The notes: generated from the sequence alone by a model not told the origin. 64,000 bases of DNA from Heterobilharzia americana (GCA_944470555.2 OX104130.1:55337491-55401490); one strand, 5' to 3'. Shown: positions 1-12,389, numbered from the stretch's first letter. Made by a program: numbers and translations.

Positions 1-429
1 ACAGTAAGAGAATGATACACGGACTCACCAGTTATGGGAGGGTTGGTAGTGTTACTCTTGTGTAACGCTTAACCAACCCTACTTAGTTGGATGTGCTCTA
101 GTACCTGCTTAATCAGTACCTTATCTAACGTGTAAGTACTGATAACGAAACACAAATCAAAAGGACCGGTATTCAGGAATATATCCAAGAAGCAATATAT
201 TTGATTGAAATAAATGTGACGGTAATTATTAGGGGAAAATTTTATACCTTTCATCTGGTTAGTATGGCTGAACTAGAGGCTCTGAGTATGTGTGATGTTA
301 ACCAGCACGAAGGGAGAGCAAAGTGGCGTCGAAGCCTGCCCGAATGCATTCTCGTTAAAAAAAACTTAAAACACCTTCAGCATCCGGAAGCGAGCTAGGA
401 GTTTACTAAGCTAATTTAATTTAACCTAT

Positions 430-1090
430 TTACTTTAGCCCTAGTCGCATTTTGGGGCCAGGAAGGCGCACGTGTTGCAATACAGAAATGAAAAGTAGAA
501 CAGCAGAAACAGGCTATGTAGGGAGGATCTTCCCATTATATTTCGCTGTGTGGCACTGGTCTTTTTGACCGAAATACCAGCTTAGTTTCTAAACAAATCG
601 TAGCGGCTGCTTTGAATTTCGCTCATTTCTCAATGTCAGTAAAGAATACTCTGGTATGTCTCAGTTGCAACGCATCTGTTAGTTTCAGACGAGTGTATGG
701 TGGCAAGACAGATTTAACTTGCTTCCAGACTCAGGTGTGGTCGCAGAAAACGCTCGGGGATGTTTGGAGCAACTTCAGTTTATCTATCCGGTCTAGACCA
801 GAAAGACTTAAAAGTGGCTGGTCTGTCAGGTACAATAATTCGTTGCATGCCACATTATCATGCACAACATCACAACGAACTCTACTATTAACGTGCAGTT
901 GGACGCTTGACACACTGCCAGCCACCTGAGAAGCTATGGGAATTCTCGGTTAGCCAGCTCGCTGCCAGGTTTGCTTCTCAATGAGCGTTATTTGTAAGGA
1001 TAAATCAAGCAGCAAATGAACCTACTGCACGTTGGTACTGACAGATATATATTTTACCACAAGTTGTCTTGACCCGCTAAAATGACGGAT
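430..1090 (-). pseudogene. Gypsy-like LTR retrotransposon pol remnant (protease to start of RT)
   Basis: Read on the minus strand with stops and frame changes, this resembles the pol protein of schistosome Gypsy elements. Around 965-1020 a stretch reads LLLDLSLQITLIEKQTW, like the retropepsin segment LDxASDITLIS-x(n)-TW. Around 760-830 the run YLTDQPLLSLSGLDRIDKL resembles the protease C-terminal flank, which usually contains a GLDWI-type motif. At 545-587 another frame gives TKLVFRSKRPVPHS, close to the pre-RT motif PVFRPKRPVPY. The protease aspartate is replaced in this copy, no LTRs are seen, and nothing RT-like follows convincingly below about 430. It is a dead fragment. The match is from memory of the family pattern, not from a search. 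Confidence 0.55.
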
Positions 1091-3690
1091 GAGGTCCATT
1101 TGATGCCTTAAAACAAACCTACGACCTTTCGATGCTAGAATAGAAAAATACAGATATTTGGTCTTCTGTCGTAATATTTAACAAGATTGTGAGTCTTTCA
1201 TGCGAACTGGTGCAAGAATACGTAGAAAACATAGTTCTGAAACCAATAAATGGCAACAAGTAGCAAGCAGCATGCATTCATCCATGAAATTTTCATTATA
1301 TTCCTACGCAAAATATACAAAAAGGAAGAATGCTAGCATTGGACTCAGGCTTTTTCTCTAAGTAGAACATGCACTGCTTAAATAAATAAATACAAAGACG
1401 GTACTTTCGCTTGTCCATCTAGTTAAAATATGGCATACTTATCTTGCTGCCATGCTTCGGCTTATTGACTTGCAACTCATGTCTTCTGGTGACAGAACAG
1501 ATGCAGACTGTAGCTACCTGCCCTTAAGAAACATATGACTTACATAGAAATTTATACGCACTTGTAAAAATGATGTGCGCTTGCACATTATTGTTATTAA
1601 GTGAAAACCCTTGAGGGGTTTAACCAGCACTTCTTCTTTGAGAATGGACCTGTTGAACTGCTTTCTCTTCTTCTTTGCATGATGCTTTTACAAACCAATG
1701 GAACATGATTATCATCTCTGTCAGAAAACTTTACACCTATGAATGAACGCAAAAATTCAACAAGTAACTTAACGTGCATTATTCATATGTGATGTAAAAT
1801 CTTCTTTCTTTCAGCCTGAGGATTGGCACTGCCTAGGATGGAGAAGAGACGGTAAACAGTATTAACACAGATATCTTGCCACTAAATGTAATGACTACAT
1901 GTATAAAAAGGATATGTACGTGTAAATTCAAGAATAAATATCATTATTTTCATGGTTATTAATGTATTAGATCTCGCATTTCGCAATAACATCCAGATGT
2001 ATTGTTCCTGTTAGCCACAAAATCGATAGGAACTATCAAAGCCTTGTAATCCGCTCATTTTCCCAGACTCTTATGGCATTCCAAGAATAAGCATCTTACG
2101 AGGTCTGTGACACGTAAGAACTACGATCATGCCAACTAGCAAGACTTTTGTTTTCTCTTGTGCTGTGTTGAATGGGATGACCACTTTTCCTCTGATAATC
2201 TTCAGTTACTAATTGGGACATTTAACAGAAATAATAACGCCTACCTCGGGGTGACTGTTTCTTACAAAGAAGTCAGATGTATCGTGAATTACTCGTCTAC
2301 CTACCCTTGTGAGGAGGAAGGAATATTTTTTTCAAAGAACTATGAGTTTCAAACTGAATGTACCACTATGAATGTTAATTAGGTTATTGAAATGAATTAC
2401 GCTGTAGTGTATCAAAGAAGAATAGAATTGCGCGACTACTTTTAAAACTAGGGGGGTAATTCCTTACTTACTCCCTTCTAAAATTCATCTACCTCGACTT
2501 TTCACTCCTACCTAACAATGCACATAACTATGTCCTACTTGTCATTGATGAGTAGTCTAATTCATGTTTTTCAACAATATGGCTGTTTATTCCCCTTCTT
2601 TTATGATCATGTTTTCTTTATCGCTGAGTATTTTAGGATATTGGTATTCTCCCCAATTTGTGAGTACGCTGCTCTCCTATCGGTTGGTCCCTAATGTTGT
2701 CTTTCCTTAATCATGTGTCTAACATTGCCTTTTACTTTATGCGTCCACGAATGATACACATCTCCATGATTACAACATGTGTTTCATACCTTTTCGTAGA
2801 TCCTAATTAGAGGAAATCGCCAACTGAATTCCTAACTGGGTTAGTTTTCATTGTCGCTGATACTCATTCAATGTTCAGTGATATTGAGATTTTTGCGCTG
2901 GCTTTCTGTTAAGTGACCTCACGTTTTCGACAGTTGGCAAAGTGTCGGCTTTTCCATATATCGCTTCCTAAAACCAGTTCACACTTCTCTCATTTCAAAT
3001 ATGCTTCTAGAGTATGAAATACTCACTAGTGAAAACAGGGCAGAAATCTCTCCGTCTGACAAATAGATTACATTCAGCTGAACTGATCTGTGAATTACTA
3101 AACTGTAATTAGGACGAACACATGACCTCAGATACAGCAATTCAATAGTTGAAATGAACTTTTCCCATAGCATCCCCACTAATCTACCACAGAAAGAAAT
3201 ACAGCTAACTAGAAACCTTACGTATGTCTTATTCCACCAGTCATTCATTGGTTCATGAAATCTTGCCAGAAGATTCATTTAACCTCTGGCGATACTGGTG
3301 GCGAGTTTTCGCATTCACTTCACGTGATCTTCCATATACTACCTTTATCCTAAGCGTTGTCACAACATTTTGCTGACTCAGTGATAACAGTTGACTAACT
3401 TTAATGAAAACGTCTACTGAATCAACGTTCTGTATCATTCATACTTGCACTTTAATGAATACCGCCACCATGAATATACTTGCTGTTGATTCTCGTAACT
3501 GAAATGGGATAGTATGATTGCTTGTATTATACCGTCGTTGATTGGACCAAATTGATCGGTCTCTATTGGCATATGGGCTCCTGTGTGGATGCCCCGATAT
3601 TACCTGTTTTTATTTTAGTAATGACGGTTAGTGGCCAGCCGTGGAATCCTAGATGCGCAAGCAATTATGCTAAAACTACTCGTCGCATGA
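1091..3690. other. No gene recognised
   Basis: AT-rich sequence without recognisable coding or repeat features. Two unexplained open frames occur. One at 2140-2382 on plus has about 80 codons, is cysteine-containing and starts just after an in-frame stop. One at 2979-3278 on minus has 99 codons. Neither shows a family motif or convincing splice signals, and runs of this length are expected by chance in AT-rich DNA of this size. Confidence 0.5.
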
Positions 3691-3693
3691 GAA

Positions 3694-3870
3694 GTGGCTA
3701 TCGTGGCTAGGTGGTCTAGTGGATAACGCTGTGATGTTTGAAGCGGTTGGTCCTGAGTTCGAATCCCGGCGGGAACCATCTCACACACTGTGAGGCAGAT
3801 ACATCCAGGTGACTAGTCTCAAATAGGACGGAATGCGCATTCTGGATTCCAGTGCTAGCCATCATTACTG
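3694..3870 (+). mobile_element. SINE-alpha copy (tRNA-derived, Sm-alpha-like), decayed
   Basis: The 5' part is tRNA-like. An A-box-like TGGTCTAGTGG lies at 3712-3722 and a good B box AGTTCGAATCC at 3756-3766, the spacing of an internal RNA polymerase III promoter. The 3' part, 3800-3850, aligns with the hammerhead region of the schistosome Sm-alpha repeat, with ATCCAG and CTGGAT arms flanking the decayed core. The layout of tRNA head plus hammerhead body is diagnostic of that SINE class. It encodes no protein. Boundaries are approximate. Confidence 0.75.
3801..3849 (+). other. Hammerhead ribozyme relic in SINE-alpha
   Basis: Stem I arms ATCCAG and CTGGAT are kept, but the catalytic core has changed: the CTGATGAG position reads GTGACTAG, GAAA reads GGAA, and the cleavage triplet GTC reads ATT. 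By established hammerhead rules this copy should not self-cleave. Confidence 0.7.
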
Positions 3871-5094
3871 GAAATAAGATAGACCGAAAAACATCATCTA
3901 CATGATAGTAATATGTTTTCTAGAAACAAAATCGAAGAGGCAGGTAGTTAATTAAATGGAAAGCATAATAAATGAGTTGAACTCTAAAATCAAATGGATA
4001 AGACTGAATGATTATAGTAACAATATCCACTCATATTCCTCTTCATTTTCGGTGTGTACAGGAGTCAATTGGATACAATAACCTGGCTTCACAATAAATA
4101 AACGTGGAGGGTTTTGTCATTCTAAGCTGATTATCAGTCAAGCACGGTGAAATTGACTTTGGTTTCAAAAGAAATCATGTAGGGAGCATCTCTTGTCAGC
4201 ATAATATAAATATTTTCTAGCTGCCTTCATATCTAGTTATCGAAGTAGATGCTTCTTAATGCACATGTACGTTAAGTAACTAACACTGAATGATCATTGA
4301 AGAGCAAGTGATCTCATGTTATTTAGTGTACTTACCGAGTTTTGCATTGTGGTCACCTGTCTAAGAGACCCACTACATCGGTGTACTTGTGTAGATGCCA
4401 GTCCATCAAGTTAGGAGTGTTACCAAGGACGGACTATATATGAATCAAGGCTTTCTGTCGACTGCGTGCAACCAACTTACGTTCATCAAAGTAATCTGCG
4501 ACTATTCGTTTGTTAGTTTGCTGGTCGCATTTCAGAACGACCGGTAGAATTCGGTCGGTACTCGGGACTATGCAACAGGAAAGTGGTTACTAACCTATGA
4601 CCAGTCAATGTAGGTAACCCAGTCCTGGTTGGAGTCAATTAAAGCTCGAATATCTCAGTGGTAGTGTCGCTGACTGTGGCATTGTTTGACATGGATTCGA
4701 AGCCAGGTGGGATATGAGTTCCATCGAGGTGGTATGAACGTCTTACTCACGAGTGCTTATAAGCAGAAAACTTAGGTGCAAGGTTTCATGCAGATTGCTT
4801 ATAAAAGAGTAACAGATTAACTTATTTTGTTTACACTAAAAAGGTACATAGCTAAAGGAGTGTGAGTAGTGACCCGTAGATTTCATAGTTCTTTCCATTT
4901 TTCGTTGTCAATATGCATTATCACCTCTAGTCCATAGAATGTCTCAAAAATGCAACTTGCGTTTCTCTTTTTCTTCCCCAGTGAATATTAGTGAACGAAG
5001 CACATAAGAGATAGAGAGAAGCTCGGAGGTATTTTCCTAGTGATCTCATTTTTTACACCTGTGTAGTTGTAGTCTAATATGAACATGAGGTTAG
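3871..5094. other. No gene; one weak tRNA-like stretch at 4640-4720
   Basis: Mostly unrecognised AT-rich sequence. At about 4650-4700 an A-box-like TCTCAGTGGTAG is followed some 35 bases later by GGATTCGAAGCC, resembling a B box. This could be a very old SINE head. No hammerhead follows and no functional tRNA fold was evident. Confidence 0.35.
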
Positions 5095-5520
5095 TTACTT
5101 CTGGTTTCACAAAGATTGGTCGACTTACCGATAGTGTCCAGCAGGGATGCAGTATGTCACCGATTCTCTTCTACTTTGTTAAGAGACATAACCATAGGTA
5201 CCACCGACTTTATAGAGACTGATCTACTCCCTGTATGGCATCTAGTTGACTTGAAATATACAGACGATATTGTCGTGTTAGGCAAAGATGCTGGCAAGAT
5301 GCACGGCCTTCTGAACTCCTTGAGTATGTAAATGTGTTGCGCATAACAAGAAACTGCCCATTCTCATGTGTGACTTTAGTGAAGCAGAATCGAGTTGAAG
5401 AAGGTCGAGAGTGGTCAAACCAAAGCACGGCATGAGTGCACGAGGTCTTCTACTGTTGGTCTGGATCACATGGAGAGGTGTAGACTGTCCGTCTATGGTT
5501 TCCAAGGGAACAGAAATTAA
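5095..5520 (+). pseudogene. LINE-B reverse transcriptase fragment
   Basis: On plus, about 5115-5180 encodes a run containing QQGCSMSPILF, the RT motif B pattern QGCxLSPxLF. After a frame change, 5116-5331 contains LKYTDDIVVLGKDAGKMHGL, matching the YADD active-site segment of LINE-B at 28.7 kb with YADD changed to YTDD. The downstream sequence to about 5500 continues to resemble the same element on DNA level (compare 28.65 kb reversed). The copy is truncated at both ends and frameshifted, hence non-functional. Confidence 0.75.
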
Positions 5521-5666
5521 TTGGTGGGGACCATTGTTGAAATGGCAAATAATTGGTCACAATGGTGCAGATGCATTCACTCTTTGACGTCTTCTGAAGC
5601 TTGAACATGTCCATTAATCGCGATTTTCAAATTAATTTTCATCTCACTCACCTCTCTTATCTGATA

Positions 5667-5692
5667 TCTCTCTCTCTTTCTCTCTCTCTCTC
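5667..5692. repeat. (CT)n microsatellite
   Basis: A run of CT dinucleotides with one TTTC interruption, immediately before CGAGCC. Confidence 0.85.
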
Positions 5693-5769
5693 GAGCCACT
5701 CGTTCTTCGCATGATACTACAGATTGTAGCAAATAGGACCGATGCACTTGTATACGAAGTTCTGTGTTG

Positions 5770-5990
5770 ATCTTTTCTGTTTATCTCTTCCTAGTAGGTG
5801 AATTGATAAACACACATGGAAGTGGTGATATCTAGAATCATATCCTTCAGGTTGCCAGGAAGCATTGGATGCCTGCATAATGCAACTCTCGAGATTGGTA
5901 CCAAGTAAGTTTGCTTCAATGGGTCACAAATTCTTTCGTTAGAGATAAAAGCAGCAAAGCCCCCTCTGAAGACAGGATTCAAGTACCGTA
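5770..5990 (-). pseudogene. PLE-C fragment just upstream of the GIY-YIG domain
   Basis: The minus-strand frame 5791-5982 ends in SMCVYQFTY. It contains a stretch parallel to the PLE-C copy at 13.08-13.22 kb, which reads SVCVYQFTCSCGTEF at the equivalent place. In Penelope-like elements this cysteine-containing segment leads into the GIY-YIG endonuclease, so this is the linker and nuclease start only. It is a short orphan piece with no RT attached. Confidence 0.65.
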
Positions 5991-8104
5991 TCGACTCTGA
6001 AACCGAGATAGACGTCTCTCATTGTGGTTTCGATCTTGCTTTTTGTTCACAAATTGTGCTGCATATTCCTTCTTAGCCACGACCCTTTGAGAAACATAGA
6101 TTCTTCTTCCCAGCCATCACTACTGCACATTTGCTGAACGCGGAACACGATAAGAGTCCTTCCACAACTTGTAGGTACCCAACTATAGAAATTCGTCAGC
6201 TGACCATTTCATACATGTTTCCTAGTGTCCTAGAGTTTCAAACAGTTTCCGCAACAGTTTCGTTACCATGGCCATTCAGTGAGACTTGGTCATAATGAAA
6301 AAAGATGCTTGTCTGTTTCAATAGTGTGATGATCAGCTAACAGCTTCTTATTTCTAAATAGGATGAAACATTTCGATGTACCCAAAAAACCATCACACTT
6401 TGTTAGAAGGAGGCAAGAATGAATGTGTCTATTCAAAGATCTTTAAAGCTCTAGGAATCTTTGCAACACAGGGACGCTTATTGTTTGCATTGAGAACCTA
6501 GACTTGTAGTTGAAAATCTAGTTATTCAATCTGATTTATGTGTCACAGTCTTGATAAGTGGGTATGTCATTTTCTCCTGCTTTTTTCACTTCTTTCCCTT
6601 CAGGTATAACAGTTACCTTTCTTATTTATATCTTCAACTCCGTTATATTTCATTCACATGGTTATTGGTTTCGATCTGAGTTTCAGTAGGCATTTCTTAG
6701 TTAAGAGTATTGATTGATATTTCAACGGATAGTATTTTCAAAGTAAAATCAACTGACTACATTATCTATCGATGTGGTAAGTAAGCCGTAGATATACACG
6801 AATTTTCATGCATTTTCATGTCATATACGAGGTCACTTTTATGCAGATAGTAAACTATGCAATAAAATGTCTCTCTGTATAATATCTTTGAATCCTAACA
6901 CTAGCACTTCACCGATTTAAGCCTGATCTGTACATGCAGAAGAAGTATGTTCAATCTCTTGTTTTACCATGGTTTTAACAATTTCACAATTTTGGAGTTC
7001 ATTATAATGAGTTAGTTTTCTATTATCCTCTTTATTATGACCCTCTTCCACTTCTTTATATTTATCAAGTCAAGAACCATTACATTTTATATCGATCAAG
7101 AATTTTCACCTTGTCAAACTCTTTATTTTTCTGATTATTTCCATTGTCCAAGAGATTATTGTGCAACTACTTTCCATTCTTGGTTTCAGTTTTTATTATT
7201 AACTTAATCATGCAATTATACCCTATTGTCTAATGATAAACGTTTGTGATTACTGAAATGAATAGCTAATACTTTATCCACATATACAAACCACGTTGTA
7301 AGACATTGGACTGCCTGATATTTGGCTTGAAAAATCAATACGATATCACTGAATGGCTTACCTTTGATTGCTTCAGGCAGATAAGTATCATTAAGGGGTT
7401 AATATCTCCTTTCTAAACGGATTTTATGTCACTACGTCTTAGTGATTTTATTATTTCAGATGACAGCAACTTATTTTGCTTCGTAGTCAACTCATTTGAA
7501 CCAAGGAAAAACTATTATAAATACAAAACATGCTCAGCTTGTTCACGTACGAGAATTGTACATATCTAGTGATTTCACATCTTCGATGGTACAACTGCCA
7601 AAAAGAGTCTAATTTCTCGTTCGTGTGTTGTAAACGATATTCTGTCAGTTGATTGATGATTAAATGATCTCAAAATCAGAGAGAAGTTTAGGGGAAATTT
7701 AGGCTTCCTTACCCTCAGCTGACCAGTCACTTGACTGAATACACTGCTAACTCAGCAGTTCATTTTCTATTTCTACGACTGACTGCATAATAGAATGAAG
7801 TAAATTGAATTTCTTAATCAATCATGAAAATTCCATGGAGTGTTACATACATACAATTTTTGCCACAAATAAATCATACACCTACGACCCAAATTCAAAG
7901 GTAAGAATATTTGTGAGGTGATGAAAAGTTTCATTCAGACTGCCTATTAGGTCTATCCAAACTCTTCATACTACAGCTAACTTCACACTCTGGGGCATAC
8001 GATGAATCAGCATGCTCAGAGTCATTTTTTAAGATGCCTTTCCGGATAAAGATTCACAACCTCGTCAACTGACTTTAATCTGTGGCTTAAGACGCTACAC
8101 CTTG
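5991..8104. other. No gene or repeat recognised
   Basis: Very AT-rich unannotated sequence; I saw no coding signature, tRNA-like boxes or matches to the repeats found elsewhere in the window. Confidence 0.5.
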
Positions 8105-8560
8105 TCTGTACGAAGGCAACGATAGTCGAACATCTAGAGTTTTCTCATGCCCTCCCCTTTTATTGGTCTCATCTCGTGACCATATACAAAAACAGAACGA
8201 ACTGCTGCACAGTAGCCTCCATCCATAGTATGGAACCGAACAGGCAGCTAATGTCTTCGCCGAGTAAAGTTGGTGAAAGCCAGTTGGATCTTCTTTGTTC
8301 CTGCAGAGATGTAGTCGGCCACTGGCTAGCTAGGGCTAATCCAGATTCCCAAGTAGGTGAATGAGAATCAACATGATCAAACACTTCGCTCTCTAATATC
8401 ATATGTGGTAGTAACCCAAGCCAGGTCTAAATAAACAATTTGTATTTGAGTGGTGAGAAGTGCATCGCAGACCTTCACCAACTCTCGCTCAAAGTATCCT
8501 GAAGGCTCTACACCTTACGAGTGTATTTACTGTACAGAGCTCCATCATCCGCATGATCTC
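8105..8560 (-). pseudogene. LINE-B fragment, heavily diverged
   Basis: At DNA level this stretch follows the LINE-B copy at 28.3-28.75 kb in the same orientation. Shared landmarks include the segments around 8290-8310 (TTCCTGCAGAGAT), 8375-8400 (CACTTCGCTCTCTAAT) and 8435-8460 (AATTTGTATTTGAGTGG). This corresponds to the post-RT region and the part just after the YADD motif. Stops and indels are frequent, and the short frames on both strands are remnants or shadows. Non-functional. Confidence 0.65.
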
Positions 8561-9943
8561 AATCTACCCAGGACTGTCCTATATCAAAATACCTGACAGT
8601 GTGGAAACTTGATCTATGTACTTACAACCATGCTTTAAACCTGCCTCGTTTTCCCAGGTTTGCTGTCCATGACCTTCACTTAGGCGTTGGTTTTTCTTCG
8701 AACGTAGAATCTTAGACATTATGTCATTAAAATCTGATTCTTATGTGGCTATCACATATAGGTTTCCATTCGTAGTAACTGGTTAGTAAGCATTGTCGGG
8801 TTTTCTAGTCCTCAGTGCTCACTAAATTCTATCCACCGTTTAATGTGGTCATCGATCAATATACCTAATCGAGTCCTATGGTTGATGGATCACAACTTGA
8901 ATGGACCAGTGATAATGTCGTTGACTGCAATACTGGAAGAGGCAGATTCGTATTCCTCAGATGGTATCGCTTCCATAGAATTCGCTGAAAAGCCTTGCTT
9001 TCAGGCGCCAGAAAACATTAAGCCTAGGTGAAGCAGGAATTCATGCTAACTGGGCCCAGTCATGAAATATTTTATTTGTATATACACTAGCTAGGTGGTA
9101 GATAGTTGTAGGCTGTTAAATGGAAAGCTTGGAAATCATCCTAAGTACCTGTATGATGCACCTCACTTGGTACAGGAATGTGATATTACTTCATATCTGA
9201 TTACTAATTCACCGTGTCACTTTGGTCATTCAGTGAACCAATCATACTGTACAGCAATTAGTTTCAATGGAAAGTATTGCAGCCCTAAATTACAAGTCAT
9301 TCTGTAAAATCATGAGCTTCTCAAGGTCAGTAATATTACAATCGGGCAGTAAAACAAAAAACATTTCATCCTGATTTTCTGTACTACTAGAAAGTAGCAA
9401 TTTTTGAACCAGTTTATTTGCTTTAGATGTCGTTAAATCATACCTACCTAGAAGCTGTAATATTGCTAAGGTCATGGACAAATGTTACAGATGTGTTTCT
9501 TATTTCTTTTGGGTTTTTTAAAATGTTTACTTCTAACGGAAGTGACTGTAACACAAATATAGTGTAGCATTTATTCTTGATATGATTTCTTTTGATAATT
9601 TGCGAGGTCTTCAGTGGTTTCAGGTCACTGGTGTAAATTATGTAGGTAGAGATTTAACTTACTTGTGTTACATAATCTGTTTGTCGTATTATCTTTCTGT
9701 CACTGACATTTCGTATTTCGATGAAGTCCGAGGGAAAATACATTTTGGAGGTGCCCCGATTGACTCCGCGCACACCTATATTGGTGCATCAGTGGGTGAA
9801 TATTAGGATAGAACATCCTTTCTGGACAAAATCAGACACACTAGATTACTGTTGCAGTTCATCAGGTAGGCATTTGACCACTTTATTGGAATCCGAAAGT
9901 GTATACCTTTTCAACTTTTGTTATGTTAACCATTGTCTAAACA
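8561..9943. other. No established gene
   Basis: Unrecognised AT-rich sequence apart from a weak exon candidate at 8809-9028, listed separately. Frames at 9095-9307 and 9582-9990 lack recognisable motifs. Confidence 0.45.
8809..9028 (+). other. Weak candidate host exon
   Basis: An open frame runs from a possible acceptor (TTTTCTAG ending at 8808) to a possible donor (CCTAG|GTGAAG near 9029) and encodes about 73 residues with no stop. I recognise no domain. Support is limited to frame openness plus two splice-like sites, which occur often by chance. Confidence 0.2.
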
Positions 9944-10470
9944 ATACTATATTATTATTATTTGTCCCTTGGGTTCCTAATGAAACATAGGAACTCAGTA
10001 GCATGTCTCCGCTCCACTCTGTTCTCTGCAAACATTTGAATCTGGCTCCACGACAGCCCAGTAGCTCTCATTTCTTACTCGCACCATCTCCTCCATGTCA
10101 CCCTCACCTCAGACGCCCAACTCGTCGCTTCCTATCTGGGTTCCGGTCAACGGCCTGGTCTGGCGCGTGATGTCCCCAGTCGGCCTTCTCAGTGTATGCC
10201 CAATCCATCTCCACTTCCTTTTGCATATTTGTTGGGTGATAGGTTCTTGGTTGGTTCATTTCCAGCCAGCCAGCCAGAGTTCCTTGTTGTTTATTCTTTC
10301 TGGCCATCTGATCTTCAGTAACGAGCGTAGGCAGTTGTTGATGAATGTCTGTAGTTTGTTGGAAATCCCTTTCGTAACGCGCCAAGTTTTTGAACCATAT
10401 AGGAGCCCTGACTTGACGTTGGTATTGAAAATCCGGATCTTGTTCCACATGCACTCAGCATGTGGGAACA
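9944..10470 (-). mobile_element. RTE-A LINE, 5'-truncated 3' end
   Basis: The left edge has the family's trinucleotide tail (ATTATTATT on plus, so AAT repeats at the 3' end on minus). The minus-strand sequence then matches the C-terminal region of the RTE-A copy at 24.6 kb: segments such as SGLLYGSKTWRVTKGISNKL and NCLRSLLKIRWPERINNKEL are readable across different frames. The copy stops at about 10470, where the longest copy would continue into the RT domain. It is a classic 5'-truncated insertion with frameshifts. Confidence 0.85.
10442..10469. repeat. Snap-back hairpin at the truncated end of RTE-A
   Basis: GTTCCACATGC (10442-10452) is followed by the loop ACTCA and then GCATGTGGGAAC (10458-10469), a near-perfect reverse complement with one extra base. 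It sits exactly where the RTE-A copy breaks off. The other RTE-A copies continue into different sequence here, so the hairpin is specific to this insertion. Confidence 0.7.
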
Positions 10471-10746
10471 ATACTAGTAGAATTAATATTAATCGAGTTC
10501 GTAATCAATCGAAACGGCAAGAGTTATAGAGCAAATAAGGTAGGATATGACAAATTCCATTGGACTATAAAGTGACGGAAAATGATATTAAGAATGTTTT
10601 AAGCTTTATTCCAGTTGACGAATGTATAGCATTTTAGGGAGTCAATAAGAACACGGAAGGCAGATCAAGTCATGAATTTTTTCTCACTGACACACAATAC
10701 TGACAATAATTGTAAAAGAAATAGAGAACTGGACAAATATTTCTTC

Positions 10747-11035
10747 CTAGTATAGGACTTCGCAGCAGTGCGCACCCACGACCCCGCCAGGGATCGAACC
10801 TTTAGGTTCCGTGGTCACCACGTTACCATTGAGCCACTGGTTTGGAATCCAGTGGTCCATATTTCCAACTTCTGTCAGTTCGCGATATAGCGCAACCGCA
10901 CTACTCAGGAGTCCCATACGAGGACGAGACAGCTGCCCTGTGCTCCCAGGTTTCCATTGTTCCTCCAAATTATGTCAGTCTACGATGAATAATAATTTGG
11001 AAATATTTCTAAATCCCCACAACCCCCTCGTAAAG
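10747..11035. mobile_element. SINE-beta, head-to-head composite copy
   Basis: The left part (10747-10855) is a minus-strand SINE-beta head. It has an antisense B box at 10790-10800 (GGTTCGATCCC when reversed), an antisense A box at 10827-10837 (TGGCTCAATGG), and the start of the ribozyme region running leftward. From about 10885 the orientation switches to plus, giving a decayed hammerhead (ACTCAGGAG, then GACGAGAC, then AGCTGCC) followed by the family 3' tail through CCCCACAACCCCCT. The two halves have their 3' directions outward. It encodes no protein; the open frames over it are incidental. Confidence 0.75.
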
Positions 11036-11397
11036 AAATAGAGAACTAACAGTTAACTGAAATTTATACCAGGTGTCCAGTTTTTGATATCGCCCGATCC
11101 ATTCTCTTCAAGATTTTACACTGCATGATGAAGATATTATTGGGCAAACAGATTTCTTCAAGAACCAACATAAAGTCATAAAAGATGAAGAATAGTTCAG
11201 CGAATATGCTCTTTTCAATGATTTCATTTTCAAAGCTGTATAATCAAAATTATATAAAATTCTCTTGAGTAAAACTGTTCAATGTAGGTACATAAATTGT
11301 TTTATTTTGCTTTTCCTCAAGGATATGGCAACACACAAGGTCACTTGTCAGCAGTCACGAAAACGCAACCAAAGTTGATGAGGCTAGTAAATATCAA

Positions 11398-12060
11398 TCA
11401 CAGTTTAATAGCAATTGGATATTCTTGACAAGGGGTTGGGCAACATAACAGAGTACTTGAGGAATGAAGTGTCATCCAAAATGCAGGGTAACAAATAACA
11501 GCTGGTGTTGCATAAGAAGTTGGTAGAGTGGAAGTAAGGAGACGAGAAGTGGCATGAAATGTTAATGATTGGGACCAAGAAAGAAGAATGGGCTGAACTA
11601 GTCTCTTTTGTACCGCGAAACTTGATGGATGGAGTTGTCCGTAGAGTTCAATTCTAATCAGTGCTTCATCTTTCACCTTCAATGTCTTGGACAACTGATG
11701 CTCTATTTCATCCTTGGGGTCTGTCTGAATTGTCTGTCTTGAAAATTTGTTTCCATATGATGGAATGAGTGAAAGCCTATCTGTATAATCAGATTTGTTT
11801 AGAAGCAATATTCCAGCATCTTTATCAAGGCTTATCATGACCAAGTTTCCAGTTTTCTGAAGATCTCTGAGTTGATTCTGATATTCCTTTGATAGAATAT
11901 GTAGAGTAATGGATTTTCTCTTTATGTAAACCATACAGCAATTTAGATCATTCCATATGAAATGGTCAGAGTTATTAGATGAGGTCGAAGCTAGGTCTTT
12001 CGTCTGAACAATCAAATTCTCGAACTGTACTTTTATGTTGGATTCATCAAGTTCGGATGT
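11398..12060 (-). pseudogene. PLE-C 5' half (RT N-terminal part), inverted
   Basis: The minus frame 11398-12015 reads VMISLDKDAGILLLNKSDY, which matches the conserved Penelope RT start (SDKGxxIVxxNKxDY). It then degrades into LTFHATSRLLTSTLPT, resembling the later RT segment HATxRLLTxxL that normally follows an RPILSM motif. The C-terminal half of what appears to be the same element lies on the opposite strand from about 12390. Frame disturbance is evident around residues 115-150. Non-functional. Confidence 0.7.
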
Positions 12061-12389
12061 TGTTTCAAAAACTTTTGGGCTGAAGTATAAGACTTGGATT
12101 TGAATGGAGGAAAGCAGTACACTCGAATTGATAAATATTTACTTTTCTGGGCACAAGGGGGAAACAGTTCCGCGATGTTATTGACTTCAGATTCTTGTTC
12201 AGTTTCATGTTCACGTCATCAGTGCGCTTCTTGATGATGGCAGTAAAATAGTAGTCAAATTATTTCCTTTCGTTTGACACGTGTCACTTTGCTGATCCAA
12301 TCAAAAATGTCAGTCTGTCAGGGAAGATGATTCCTCTGAATGTCATCCCCCCATTTACAAATGTCCCACTGACGAAAACCATTCGTTTT
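12061..12389. other. Junction region between inverted PLE-C halves
   Basis: About 330 bases between the divergent PLE-C halves. It probably contains PLE-C 5' sequence but no motif was readable. Confidence 0.35.

Noticed and set aside
3694..3780. Functional tRNA gene
   Set aside because: A and B boxes are present, but the sequence is directly followed by the hammerhead region, as in Sm-alpha SINEs, and a proper cloverleaf acceptor stem was not seen.
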